Assembly: GCF_000242455.2 (NCBI RefSeq)
Contig: NC_019892.1
Coordinates: forward strand, 3,286,001 to 3,350,000
Length of the DNA: 64,000 nucleotides
Direction of reading: 5' to 3'
DNA from: Singulisphaera acidiphila DSM 18658
Lineage (GTDB): Bacteria; Planctomycetota; Planctomycetia; Isosphaerales; Isosphaeraceae
The position numbers and the translations under genes were made by a program. The notes below the pieces were generated by a model. The model was not told the origin of the DNA, did no database searches, and saw only the letters and a program-made list of their open reading frames with translations. Below are positions 1-8,325 of this stretch, piece by piece; position 1 is the first letter of the stretch; the number at the start of each line of letters is the position of its first letter.

Positions 1-249
1 CTCGCCCTGGAATGGGCCGCGGACCGAATCAATGTCAACGCGCTCTGCCCAGGGCCGTTTGCCACCGAGCTCAATTTGCCGCTGCTCAACGACCCGACCG
101 TCAATGCGGCGATGCAGGCGAAGATCCCGCTCGGGCGGTGGGGGGAGCCGGTGGAGATCGGACCAGCCGCCGTTTTTCTCGCCTCGGAGGCTTCGAGCTT
201 CGTGACGGGAGCCTGTCTTTTCGTTGACGGCGGATACACCGTCCAGTGA
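1..249 (+). CDS. SDR family oxidoreductase, C-terminal part (cut by window edge)
   Basis: The reading frame is open from the first base and ends at TGA 247-249, giving 82 residues. It shows the classic end of a short-chain dehydrogenase/reductase: 'INVNALCPGPFATEL' after the cofactor-binding core, then 'GRWGEPVEI..AAVFLASEASSFVTGACLFVDGGYTV'. This segment closes the substrate pocket and forms the tetramer interface in the family. The catalytic Tyr-x-x-x-Lys lies before the window. Substrate cannot be told; the closest general type is the 3-oxoacyl-ACP reductase/gluconate dehydrogenase group. The stop lies 38 bases before the ATG of argJ, so the two may be cotranscribed. Confidence 0.9.
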   Translation, partial: LALEWAADRINVNALCPGPFATELNLPLLNDPTVNAAMQAKIPLGRWGEPVEIGPAAVFLASEASSFVTGACLFVDGGYTVQ

Positions 250-287
250 TTGAGCTCAAATCAGGCCTTTTTTCTGTGAGAGATCGC

Positions 288-1496
288 ATGTCCTCTGCCT
301 CGGAAACAACGCTCGAGATTCCGGCCGGGTTTCGCGCCACGGCCGTCAAAGCCGGCATCAAGCCGTCGGGAGGGCTCGACCTGGCCGTGATCGCCAGCGA
401 CCATCCCTGTGCGGCTGCGGGAACGTTCACGACCAATCGGGTCTGTGCCGCGCCCGTGCGTTGGGATCAGGCCCTGGTCCCCTCCGACTCGATTCGGGCC
501 ATCGTCGTCAATGCGGGCAATGCCAACGCGGCGACCGGCGCTCAAGGCGAGGCGAACGCCGCCGCGACCGCGACCTTCGCCGCCGAGCACCTCGCCTGCC
601 TTCCCCAGCACGTCCTCGTGGCATCCACGGGTGTCATCGGCCACCAGTTGCCGATGGATAACCTCCGCGACGGGTTGGCCCGTGCCTTGGCAAGCCTCTC
701 CGGCGAGGCGGAACAGTTCGCCGAAGCGGCTCGGGCGATCATGACGACCGATACGCGTCCCAAGGTCGTTTCGCTCCGCCAAGACCTGGACGGCCGATCG
801 ACGGCGCTGCTGGGTCTGGCGAAGGGGGCGGCGATGATCGGACCTCGGATGGCGACGATGCTCGCCTTCCTGGTCACTGATGCACGGGTCGCGCCGACGG
901 ACTTGCAGGCGATTCTCTCCGAAGCAGTCGAATCCACCTTCAACTGCATTTCGGTCGAGGGGCACACCAGCACCAACGACACTGTCCTTTTGCTCGCCAA
1001 CGGCGCAGCCGGGGGAGAACCGCTCCAAGGCGAGGCGCTGGCCAAGTTCGCGGCCTCCGTTCAATCAACCTGCCAGACTCTCGCGAGGATGATCCCCGAC
1101 GATGGCGAAGGGGCCACCCACCTGATCACGATCGACGTCGAAGGCGCTCGCGACCGCGAGGAGGCTCGAACTATTGCCCGAGCGGTTGCCGACAGCCCGC
1201 TCGTGAAGACGGCAGTGGCAGGGGCCGACCCGAACTGGGGTCGAATTGTCTCAGCCGCAGGCTATTCCGGCGTTCCGTTCGAGGAGCAAGAGCTCTCGCT
1301 CTGGCTCAACAACACCCCGCTCTATCGCGACGGAGTGCCGCTCAACTTCGACGCGGCGGCCGTCTCGGCCCACCTCCGCGCCGAACGCGAGACAACAATC
1401 CGCCTCACCCTGAAACGTGGGTCGGGATCGATCCGGTTCTGGACCTGCGACCTGACGGCCGAGTACGTTCGGCTCAATGCCGACTACACCACCTAG
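288..1496 (+). CDS. argJ: Bifunctional glutamate N-acetyltransferase/ornithine acetyltransferase ArgJ
   Basis: ArgJ moves the acetyl group from N-acetylornithine to glutamate (and can use acetyl-CoA) in the cyclic arginine pathway in the cytosol. The product is 402 residues, the normal family length. It begins 'IPAGFRATAVKAGIKPSGGLDLAVI', carries 'VNAGNANAATG', and has the self-cleavage site at 'GPRMATMLAF', where Thr190 would become the amino-terminal nucleophile of the beta chain. The end has 'GADPNWGRI', also typical. I chose ATG 288 because homologues begin a few residues before this point; a GTG at 246 overlapping the SDR stop would add 14 residues. A hairpin follows the stop. Usually near other arg genes, but none is seen here. 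Confidence 0.95.
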   Translation: MSSASETTLEIPAGFRATAVKAGIKPSGGLDLAVIASDHPCAAAGTFTTNRVCAAPVRWDQALVPSDSIRAIVVNAGNANAATGAQGEANAAATATFAAEHLACLPQHVLVASTGVIGHQLPMDNLRDGLARALASLSGEAEQFAEAARAIMTTDTRPKVVSLRQDLDGRSTALLGLAKGAAMIGPRMATMLAFLVTDARVAPTDLQAILSEAVESTFNCISVEGHTSTNDTVLLLANGAAGGEPLQGEALAKFAASVQSTCQTLARMIPDDGEGATHLITIDVEGARDREEARTIARAVADSPLVKTAVAGADPNWGRIVSAAGYSGVPFEEQELSLWLNNTPLYRDGVPLNFDAAAVSAHLRAERETTIRLTLKRGSGSIRFWTCDLTAEYVRLNADYTT

Positions 1497-1508
1497 CAAA
1501 CGGAATGG

Positions 1509-1540
1509 CTGGGGTCCGTACTTGGACCCCAGTCTTCTGA
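1509..1540 (+). terminator. Possible intrinsic terminator after argJ
   Basis: A perfect 9-bp stem (1509-1517 with 1524-1532, CTGGGGTCC/GGACCCCAG) with a 6-base loop lies 13 bases after the argJ stop. The following bases (TCTTCTG) are only moderately T-rich, so it is a weak candidate. argJ converges with the gene that ends at 1748. Confidence 0.45.
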
Positions 1541-1747
1541 CCCCCGCCGTCCGGCTCGCCTGTCCGACCCAACTTCCACCGGCATCGCGCAAGGGCGAAG
1601 ATCCACGCGCTTGCTTGTTTGCCAATCACGAGTGAGTCGAGGAAGAGTCGACCTAGCGAAGATTCTTCAAGAACTGATAGGAAGGAGCCGATGCGAGGCG
1701 AAAACTCGAGAGCGGATCGGCGATCGATCCGCTCCGCTTGGATCAGC

Positions 1748-2209
1748 TCAGCTCTCCGTCTTTCTCACAGCGGCGGCGAGCGGCCGCAGGACGGCCAACA
1801 TCGTGTTGAGATGGGCGAGGCGAGGCCCGAAGCGGTCGACGAAGTCGGTCAGTGCGAAATCGCCGTCAAGCAGATTCTCATGGTGGTCGGAGACGTAGTT
1901 GGCGAGCTCACCCATGAGTGCGGCGTGAACTTTCTCGAGGTTGCCAAGTGATTCTCGGCAGTGCTCGAGTACCGGTTCGTGCCCCGTCTGCCACCGTTCG
2001 AGTTCGGCAATCTGTCGAGCGCGTTGCTCACGGTTGACCTGTGCGGCTTCCCGAGCGAGTTCCAGTTGCTGCCGCTGGTTCTCGAGAATCTGACGTTGAA
2101 TCTCAAGGGTCTGATTTTGCAGGTTCACCAAGAAGTGGAGCAGCGCGACCGGGTCATTGTAGTTGGCGGCGGCCGGCACGGGACCCTGTCCAGTGGGAGA
2201 GACTTCCAT
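1748..2209 (-). CDS. Hypothetical coiled-coil protein
   Basis: The product is 153 residues if it starts at ATG 2209; a GTG at 2269 would add 20 residues. I do not recognise a family. The sequence 'FLVNLQNQTLEIQRQILENQRQQLELAREAAQVNREQRARQIAELERW' gives a long amphipathic, glutamine- and glutamate-rich helix that is very likely a coiled coil (residues about 25-80). The last part is helical and ends 'LRPLAAAVRKTES'. No signal peptide or membrane segment is visible, so a cytosolic oligomer is likely. It converges with argJ and stands alone on its strand. Confidence 0.65.
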   Translation of the reverse strand: MEVSPTGQGPVPAAANYNDPVALLHFLVNLQNQTLEIQRQILENQRQQLELAREAAQVNREQRARQIAELERWQTGHEPVLEHCRESLGNLEKVHAALMGELANYVSDHHENLLDGDFALTDFVDRFGPRLAHLNTMLAVLRPLAAAVRKTES

Positions 2210-2477
2210 CCGGTATGTCCAGGGCGGCGACGATGGGTTCTCGCGTGAAGACACCCCAACCTCCTTCACTCGTTTCGGGACGGCATCGACCGACGGTCGG
2301 GTTGTCTCCGCACCATCCCCACACCCATGTGGTTAACATCGAGTATACGCCACGACTTCCTCGTCGCACAGGGCAAGCGCTCGAGCAATCCGGAAATCGT
2401 GGCTCGTGGAACGGAGAACGACCCAATCGTACTCAGTCGATAGGAGGATTCGCAGGAATCGAACGATTATTCTTCGT

Positions 2478-3347
2478 TCACGCGGTGAGATGATAAAACG
2501 CATCAGCGAGAACGTCGACGATATCCCCGGCGATCGTCCCGATCTCACCGTTCTGGTCGCGGGCCATGTCACCGGCCAAGCCGTGGATATAGACGCCGAG
2601 CTGTGCGGCCTCGAACGCGGGGAGTTTCTGTCCGATCAGCGCGGCGATCACGCCGGTGAGGACATCGCCCGCTCCACCCGTCGCCATGGCGGGGTTGCCG
2701 GTGGAGTTGACATAAATCCGAGCGCCGTCGGTCACGATCGTTTTCGCCCCCTTGAGGACGACGACCAAGTTGTCGGCCTGGGCAAGAGCCACGGCGTGGG
2801 TCTCGCGATCGGCCTGGATCTCGGCGACGGTCCGCCCGGTCAGCCGAGCAAACTCACCGGGATGAGGCGTGATCACTGTCGGCCGCTTGAGATCAGCCAG
2901 GGCGTCGGTCTGGCCGGCCAGAGCATTGAGCGCGTCGGCGTCAACAACCGTCGGGAGGCTGACCGATTCCAAGACCCAGCGAACGAGGTCGCGGATCCCC
3001 GCCGACTGGCCGAGTCCGGGACCAATCGCAAGGACCGTGGCTCGTTCGAGCAGGGTTCCCAGCGCCTTCTTCGCGGGTTCGAAGCGGATCAGGCCCTCTT
3101 CGTCGTTCTCCAAGGGGTAGGTCATGTAGCTGGGTTCGAAGCTCGCGACGGTCGGCTGAACTTCAGCCGAGCTGGCGACCCGAACGAGGCCCGCCCCCGA
3201 TCGGAGCGCCGCGACGCCGGCCAGACCGGCAGCGCCGGCCATTCCGCGCCCACCCGCCACGACGAGTACCGAGCCGTACAGCCCCTTGTGTCCGTCTGCC
3301 GGACGTTTCGGAAGAATAGGAAGAGTGTCAACCCGCTCAAGCGTCAT
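2478..3347 (-). CDS. nnrD: ADP-dependent (S)-NAD(P)H-hydrate dehydratase
   Basis: This enzyme repairs NAD(P)H that has been hydrated by heat or GAPDH, using ADP as phosphate donor. The 289 residues form the carboxy-terminal domain only; the epimerase (NnrE) half found fused in many bacteria is absent. Family marks are 'GSVLVVAGGRGMAGAAGLAGVAALRSGAGLVRVAS', 'VLAIGPGLGQ', 'VDADALNAL', 'TPHPGEFARLTG', 'LKGAKTIVTDG' and the anion-hole/catalytic 'TGNPAMATGGAGDVLTG'. ATG 3347 overlaps the end of larB by 11 bases, so both are translated from one minus-strand transcript. The link with LarB is positional only. Confidence 0.93.
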   Translation of the reverse strand: MTLERVDTLPILPKRPADGHKGLYGSVLVVAGGRGMAGAAGLAGVAALRSGAGLVRVASSAEVQPTVASFEPSYMTYPLENDEEGLIRFEPAKKALGTLLERATVLAIGPGLGQSAGIRDLVRWVLESVSLPTVVDADALNALAGQTDALADLKRPTVITPHPGEFARLTGRTVAEIQADRETHAVALAQADNLVVVLKGAKTIVTDGARIYVNSTGNPAMATGGAGDVLTGVIAALIGQKLPAFEAAQLGVYIHGLAGDMARDQNGEIGTIAGDIVDVLADAFYHLTA

Positions 3348-4155
3348 GGACGGAACCTCCGCGTGGTGTAATTTGTGTCTGGGCTGAGCATCTCGCTTGC
3401 CCAGCCCGCCGGGCGATGAGACCCGCGACGTGGCCTCCCTTGAAGCCGGCGTCGATGTTCACTGCAACAACATTGGATGCGCAACTATTCAACATCCCAA
3501 GCAAGGCGGCCAGTCCGCCGAAACTGGCCCCGTACCCCACGCTGGTGGGAACGGCGATCACCGGGCAATCGACCAATCCGCCGACAACGCTCGGCAAGGC
3601 CCCTTCCATCCCCGCGACGACCACAACGACATCCGCACCGCCCAGAGTGTCGAGCTTGTGCAAGAGCCGATGAAGCCCCGCCACGCCAACATCGGCCAAA
3701 AGCGTGACCTCGCAGTTCCAGGCCTCCGCCGTCACCCTGGCCTCTTCGCCCACCGGCAGGTCACTCGTGCCCGCTGTCACGATCGCAACCTTACCCAAGG
3801 CAGGCCCGGGGTCGACGGCCCCTCGAATCCGAAACGTTCGCCCGAGTGAATTATGTTCCCCATCGGCAAAGACCGTCTTCAGGTGGACTGCGGTCTCCGG
3901 CTCGACCCGCGTGACCAGCCCACCTTGTTCGTGCTTGAGCAGAACCTTCAGTATGCCCTCAATTTGCTCCGCGGTCTTGCCCTGCCCGAAAATGACTTCA
4001 GGAAATCCGCAACGAATCCCCCGGTGCAAGTCGACCGACGCATAGCCTCCGGCGTCCTCAAACGGAACCGTGCGAATCTTCTGAGCAGCGGCCGTCGGCG
4101 AAAGTTCGCCGGTCCGCACGCTTTCCAGCAATGACCTGAGCTCGTGTGAGTCCAT
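3337..4155 (-). CDS. larB: Nickel pincer cofactor biosynthesis protein LarB
   Basis: LarB carboxylates and hydrolyses nicotinic acid adenine dinucleotide, the first step to the nickel-pincer nucleotide of lactate racemase and related LarA enzymes. The 272-residue product fits the family: amino-terminal helical part 'LRSLLESVRTGELSPTAAAQKI', then 'CGFPEVIFGQGKT', and the PurE-like carboxylase domain with 'VAIVTAGTSDLPVGEEA', 'VVVVAGMEGALPSVVGGL', 'VIAVPTSVGYGASFGGLAALLGMLNSCASNV' and 'VVNIDAGFKGGHVAGLI'-type end. It lies directly upstream of nnrD. larA, larC and larE are not in this window. The start ATG 4155 gives the usual family beginning. Confidence 0.93.
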   Translation of the reverse strand: MDSHELRSLLESVRTGELSPTAAAQKIRTVPFEDAGGYASVDLHRGIRCGFPEVIFGQGKTAEQIEGILKVLLKHEQGGLVTRVEPETAVHLKTVFADGEHNSLGRTFRIRGAVDPGPALGKVAIVTAGTSDLPVGEEARVTAEAWNCEVTLLADVGVAGLHRLLHKLDTLGGADVVVVVAGMEGALPSVVGGLVDCPVIAVPTSVGYGASFGGLAALLGMLNSCASNVVAVNIDAGFKGGHVAGLIARRAGQARCSAQTQITPRGGSVHDA

Positions 4156-4602
4156 GAATTCATTCCAAGATTACTCGTGCGGCCCAGACAATGAGGGCTC
4201 CCGCATCGACTCTACTTGTAACCCGGCACGCCACGATCCGCAATCGACGCTCTATGGTTCTCCTCCGCCGAGAGGGCCGTTGGCCTCAGTCGCCCACCCC
4301 CCGGTTCGAGGACGGAGCAACAAAAACGCCAAGGTCTCGCACAACGGCGGAGAAGCCGCTCTCACGATGACCTGCCCCTCGCTGGACGGTCACGTCGGAT
4401 TGCCGGCAGAAGGCGGGATCCAGAGATTCGAGCGGATCGATTCAGCCGCTCTCGCAGGCCAGAAAAAGGCGAGCCTTATATTATGCAACCCCGGAGGTGC
4501 AACCGTCCAGAGCTAGGGGTGCAAGACCCTGGAATCGAGAAAAGCTCGAATCAGGATTCATTGCAGTCCCGGAGGGACAACACGACCACGGCCGGATCAC
4601 GA
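4156..4602. other. Intergenic region of 447 bases
   Basis: No convincing gene. This divides larB (transcribed leftward from 4155) from the end of the DUF4159 gene at 4603, so it should hold the larB-nnrD promoter near its left side. Its right half holds two related hairpin motifs listed separately. Confidence 0.6.
4484..4583. repeat. Two copies of a small CCGGAG-centred hairpin motif
   Basis: TGCAACCCCGGAGGTGCAAC at about 4484-4503 and TGCAGTCCCGGAGGGACAAC at about 4562-4581 are diverged copies of the same about 20-base motif. Each folds as a short hairpin around CCGGAG (for example GTCCC-GGA-GGGAC). Such spaced, imperfect palindromes look like extragenic repeat or small mobile-element remnants. 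No transposase is present. The genome-wide copy number cannot be seen here. Confidence 0.45.
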
Positions 4603-6909
4603 TCAGGGTAACGTCGAATAGAGCACGATGTTGGTGGCAATCCGCAAGGCGCTCTCATAGCTATACCCCTTGCAATCCAGCCCCTGGTGCCGCTCAAGGG
4701 CACATCCGAGGTCATACTTCGAGTAGATGACCGCCCAATGGCCGTCAATCTTGATCCCCTCGAGTTGGGGATAGTCGACTCCGCCGCCGGCCGCCTTGGT
4801 GAAATGGACGTCAGCGAGGTCATAGCCGACCTTCTTCGAATAGATCTCGTCGTCTCGAGGGATGGGGACGAGGGGGGCGTTGGGAAGCAAGGTGGCGACG
4901 AACGTGCGGAACGAGACGTCGAACGCCGGGCTCCCGCACGCGGCATCGGCGAAGAGTGTCCCCCCACCCGGCGTGAGGTGGCGGCGAATCGCGTCGATAT
5001 CTTCCTTCGCGTAGGTAAACGCCGCGCGGCCGTGGAGGTAGATGAGCGGGAAGTGGACGATGTTTGGATCGTTGGGAAAGAGCTCTTTGTGATTGATCAC
5101 GACGTCAAGGCCGGTCTTCTGCCTCAACGAGGTGGTCAAGTTGGGAATCGCCAATGGGGCCACGTTCCAATCGCCCGCATGAACCAGCTTGGCGATATGC
5201 AAGGCCCCCCGCCTGGGGCTATCCGGCTTAAAGTCCTTGACCTCGCGGACCGCCAACTTGTCGGCCGGAAGCTCACGGCCGGTCGCGTAGTCGACCACGT
5301 TCTGGCCGACCCGCAACGCCTTGATCACGGCCGGGTTCGCCGGACTATTCTCCGCCTGGTTCCAGTAGCAGGACAGATCCTCGGGCGAGTAGATCACGAC
5401 CGTCCGGCAGCCGTGCTCGATCCCCCAGAGCGGATGAACGTCGGGACTTAGCAGGTGCCGGGCGCGCCAGACCGCGTGCTCCTCGGCCAATGGGTGAAGT
5501 TTGTACTCTTCCTCAGGAAAGATTTCCTTCATCAACTCGCGAAATCCTGAGTCGAACTCTTTCATGCCACAACAGGCCTCGGCAAAAATGAAACCTCCCT
5601 GTTCGACGAAATCGCGAAGATTCTTCTTCCCCTCGGCAGTGAACTCGGGGGCTTTGTGACCGTTGAAGTAAGCGATGGGCGCCTGCATCATGTCTTCGAC
5701 GGTGGAAACGTTCGGATCCACGATCTGCCAGGTCAAGAGTTGGCCGCCTAAGAGGGGCTTCCAGTCCCGGGAGACGACCCCCACCAGATTTCGGATATCG
5801 TCGGCGTCGTTTTCCCAGTCAGCCTTGGGTCCGTGGCGCAGCTTGTTGATCAAGACGGGCGAACGCCCCTTCGCCAGGAACAGGAGGGAGAAGCTGGTCG
5901 CGACCACCGGGTCCTGTTCGAAGATCGCGCCACGCCAGAAGCCCCGGAGTGGGTCCTGATCGTGGACCAGTTTTTCGGCCCCCTCGCGATACCAGTCGTG
6001 CTCGCCGAAGAACCGCCGCCCGGTCAGTCGGCCGGCTCGTTCCATCCCGTAAAGGTAATAATAGCGCCATTGCTGCCCGTGCCCGAAGTTTTCGCCGACC
6101 CGAAAGTGGTTGGCCATCCAGTCGATCCCTCGCATCAGGTCGACATTCAGCCCCCCTTTGCCGCAGTTGTGGATCTCGTCGCCGACAAGGGTCTCCTGCC
6201 CCTGGTAGCGCTTCAAGCCCGTGATGATCAGGCTGGAGATCCCTGCGCTGGTCATGCTCCCGGATGCGGGAGAACTGGCTTCGGGCGTGTACGCCCAGCC
6301 GCCGTCGCGATGCTGGCAATTCTCCCAATAGCTTCGCGCCAGAGTCCAGACATCGGGGCGGACCGGGATCCCGACCTCGTTCGCCGCATGGAGGCCGAGT
6401 AAGGCATACTGAGAATTCGAGTTATCGCCATTCCGGTTCTTGATCACCGAGTAGGTCCACGACCCAGGCCAGTTGATCCGGTCGTTCGGCCGGATCTGGG
6501 CTCGGGTCAGCCACTCGACGTTGGCGACGAGCTTCAACTGGTCACGCTCGGGCTCGGCCGCTGCGAACACCATGGTCTGAAGCGAAACAGCGTAGGTGCT
6601 CTTCAATTCGTCGGGACCGAAGTTGCGCAAATACCCCAGTGCTCGACGAATCGTCAGCGAGTTGACCGGCTCTCCGGCCGTCAACAGCGCCAAGGTCACC
6701 AGGCTGGTCGAACCGGTGTGCGCATCATTGTCGACGTCGCTCCACGACCCGTCGCCACGCTGCTCTTGCTTAAGGAAGCGAACTCCTTCGCGAATGGCGC
6801 GTTCCACCTCTTCCCGCGTCACCGCAGCCTGCGCGGGTGTTGTCACGATCGGCCCCGTATAGCCGACGATCCCCAAGACGATCGCGAGGACTCGCCCGAT
6901 TCGCGACAT
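4603..6909 (-). CDS. Secreted alpha-toroid (prenyltransferase/squalene-cyclase-like) protein with tandem DUF4159 domains
   Basis: The 768-residue product starts at ATG 6909, with a strong AGGGAGG site about 10 bases upstream; a TTG at 6957 would precede it but has no such support. Residues 1-29 form a signal peptide ending near 'TPAQAAV'. Residues about 35-330 hold repeats such as 'AIREGVRFLKQEQRGDGSWSD' and 'GSTSLVTLALLTAG' typical of the alpha/alpha toroid of prenyltransferases, but no DXDD cyclase or zinc-site motif is evident. Two DUF4159 modules follow ('GGFIFAEACCGMKEFD' and 'GGTLFADAACGSPAFD'), which resemble glutamine-amidotransferase-like folds. The reaction is not known. Related proteins lie near MoxR/BatA genes in planctomycetes. 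Confidence 0.85.
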   Translation of the reverse strand: MSRIGRVLAIVLGIVGYTGPIVTTPAQAAVTREEVERAIREGVRFLKQEQRGDGSWSDVDNDAHTGSTSLVTLALLTAGEPVNSLTIRRALGYLRNFGPDELKSTYAVSLQTMVFAAAEPERDQLKLVANVEWLTRAQIRPNDRINWPGSWTYSVIKNRNGDNSNSQYALLGLHAANEVGIPVRPDVWTLARSYWENCQHRDGGWAYTPEASSPASGSMTSAGISSLIITGLKRYQGQETLVGDEIHNCGKGGLNVDLMRGIDWMANHFRVGENFGHGQQWRYYYLYGMERAGRLTGRRFFGEHDWYREGAEKLVHDQDPLRGFWRGAIFEQDPVVATSFSLLFLAKGRSPVLINKLRHGPKADWENDADDIRNLVGVVSRDWKPLLGGQLLTWQIVDPNVSTVEDMMQAPIAYFNGHKAPEFTAEGKKNLRDFVEQGGFIFAEACCGMKEFDSGFRELMKEIFPEEEYKLHPLAEEHAVWRARHLLSPDVHPLWGIEHGCRTVVIYSPEDLSCYWNQAENSPANPAVIKALRVGQNVVDYATGRELPADKLAVREVKDFKPDSPRRGALHIAKLVHAGDWNVAPLAIPNLTTSLRQKTGLDVVINHKELFPNDPNIVHFPLIYLHGRAAFTYAKEDIDAIRRHLTPGGGTLFADAACGSPAFDVSFRTFVATLLPNAPLVPIPRDDEIYSKKVGYDLADVHFTKAAGGGVDYPQLEGIKIDGHWAVIYSKYDLGCALERHQGLDCKGYSYESALRIATNIVLYSTLP

Positions 6910-7170
6910 GATCGAAAACCTCCCTGGCCGAGCGACGGGGGTCGAGAGACGCGTCAACGCCCCTGTTTAGCATGACGCGCCAACCCGCAAGGCGGCAAGC
7001 CGGGATCCGGCAGGGAGTGGTGATTTCCTGGAACGTATTAAAGGGAGATGATCGCGACGTGGATTGAGGCGAGGATTGTGCACAGAGTGTGACCGCGACC
7101 GAAAAGGCTCATGCTCGTGCCGTACCGCGAGCGCGGACGGCGAGACCAGCTCGCCGCCCGCATCGGCTCG

Positions 7171-8325
7171 TCAGTTCCATGCGATCCGGCTATTGCGAAC
7201 GACAAGTCGTGCCAGGAGGGCAGCGGGGGCACGCACCAGTTCGGGAACGTGAAGGCGTTCGATCGTGTCGGGCTTGGGATCCGAATTGATCACGGAGTAG
7301 AGGGTGCGGCCATCGGCGGAGAAAATGGGGGTCATATGAGACTGATTGCCCGCGATCGTGTGTCTCCGCAATTCGTCAACAATCGGGGTCCCAGTCTCGG
7401 AATCAATCTCCAGCGGAGCCACGTGCAAACCCCAGCCGGCACGTCCCTCCACGCGAGTCAGGTAGGCCAGGGTGAACTCCGCCCCATTTCCGGCGGAGTA
7501 GATGGTCGGGAGGGTCTCGTCAGGACGGGGACTGTCGCTGACCGCCGCCGTTTCATCGTCATGCCCGATCAGCCGGCCCGCCCGGACGATCTCCGTCCCT
7601 TTCGGGTTCAGTTGCAGCCAGCCCAGCCGACTGCGCATCTTCAGCTTGCCCTCCGCGTCCCTGACCATGAAGGTGAGCGAGGCAATCAACCGATTCTTGA
7701 GCCGAGGATCCGTCGGCCAGATCGGATCGTTGATGGAAACCGGCATTTCGCCGGCCGTGGAGGTCTTCCAGACCAACGGAGTCGGGCTGCCCCCCTCCAC
7801 CGGCGATGCGGACGGATCTATTTCCTTCTCAAACGTGTAACGGTAAAGCTGACCATCTCCCGCCGCGAACACGACGCTCAGGGGATCTTCCGGGAAGAAA
7901 CAGGGACGACTGACCGGCATCACATCGAGCTTGACGCGCTCGAGAGCCTTTCCGCTGGGGAACTTGAAACGACCCAAGCCACATCCCTGGCACATACCGT
8001 CATCCGCTTTCGAGCGACCGAGCCAACGTCCGACGACATATGACTGCCCCCGGTCGTTCTCCCAAGGGGAACAGGTCGCGCTGTCGAAGGAATCCGCCCC
8101 TTCCAGCTTGACGTCGGAAAAGAGACCGGTCACAGGGTCGAGTAGTCGAGGAAGTCGATCATAGCTGCGAAAGTGATATCCATTCACAGGCACAACATTG
8201 GACGGCTTCAAGATTCGGAACCGCGCCTCTTGGGGAGCGAGACGGTTGATCCCGATCGCGGTGATGCTCGAGACGACCGCCAGGTAGATGAATCCGCGAA
8301 GCAGGCCATTCAGTGAAAAACTCAT
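7171..8325 (-). CDS. Hypothetical membrane-anchored protein, possible beta-propeller
   Basis: I do not recognise the family. The 384-residue product begins with a hydrophobic stretch 'GLLRGFIYLAVVSSITAIGI' that should act as an uncleaved signal anchor or signal peptide. The remainder is rich in beta strands and has repeated motifs of the kind 'DPLSVVFAAGDGQLYRYTF', 'RLGWLQLNPKGTEIV', 'LPTIYSAGNGAEFTLAYL' and 'PIFSADGRTLYSVINS', which suggests a WD40/TolB-like propeller. A Cys cluster 'CQGCG' near residue 112 is notable but is not a CXXCH haem site. The gene reads away from an 0.8-kb stretch with no gene. Confidence 0.75.
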   Translation of the reverse strand: MSFSLNGLLRGFIYLAVVSSITAIGINRLAPQEARFRILKPSNVVPVNGYHFRSYDRLPRLLDPVTGLFSDVKLEGADSFDSATCSPWENDRGQSYVVGRWLGRSKADDGMCQGCGLGRFKFPSGKALERVKLDVMPVSRPCFFPEDPLSVVFAAGDGQLYRYTFEKEIDPSASPVEGGSPTPLVWKTSTAGEMPVSINDPIWPTDPRLKNRLIASLTFMVRDAEGKLKMRSRLGWLQLNPKGTEIVRAGRLIGHDDETAAVSDSPRPDETLPTIYSAGNGAEFTLAYLTRVEGRAGWGLHVAPLEIDSETGTPIVDELRRHTIAGNQSHMTPIFSADGRTLYSVINSDPKPDTIERLHVPELVRAPAALLARLVVRNSRIAWN

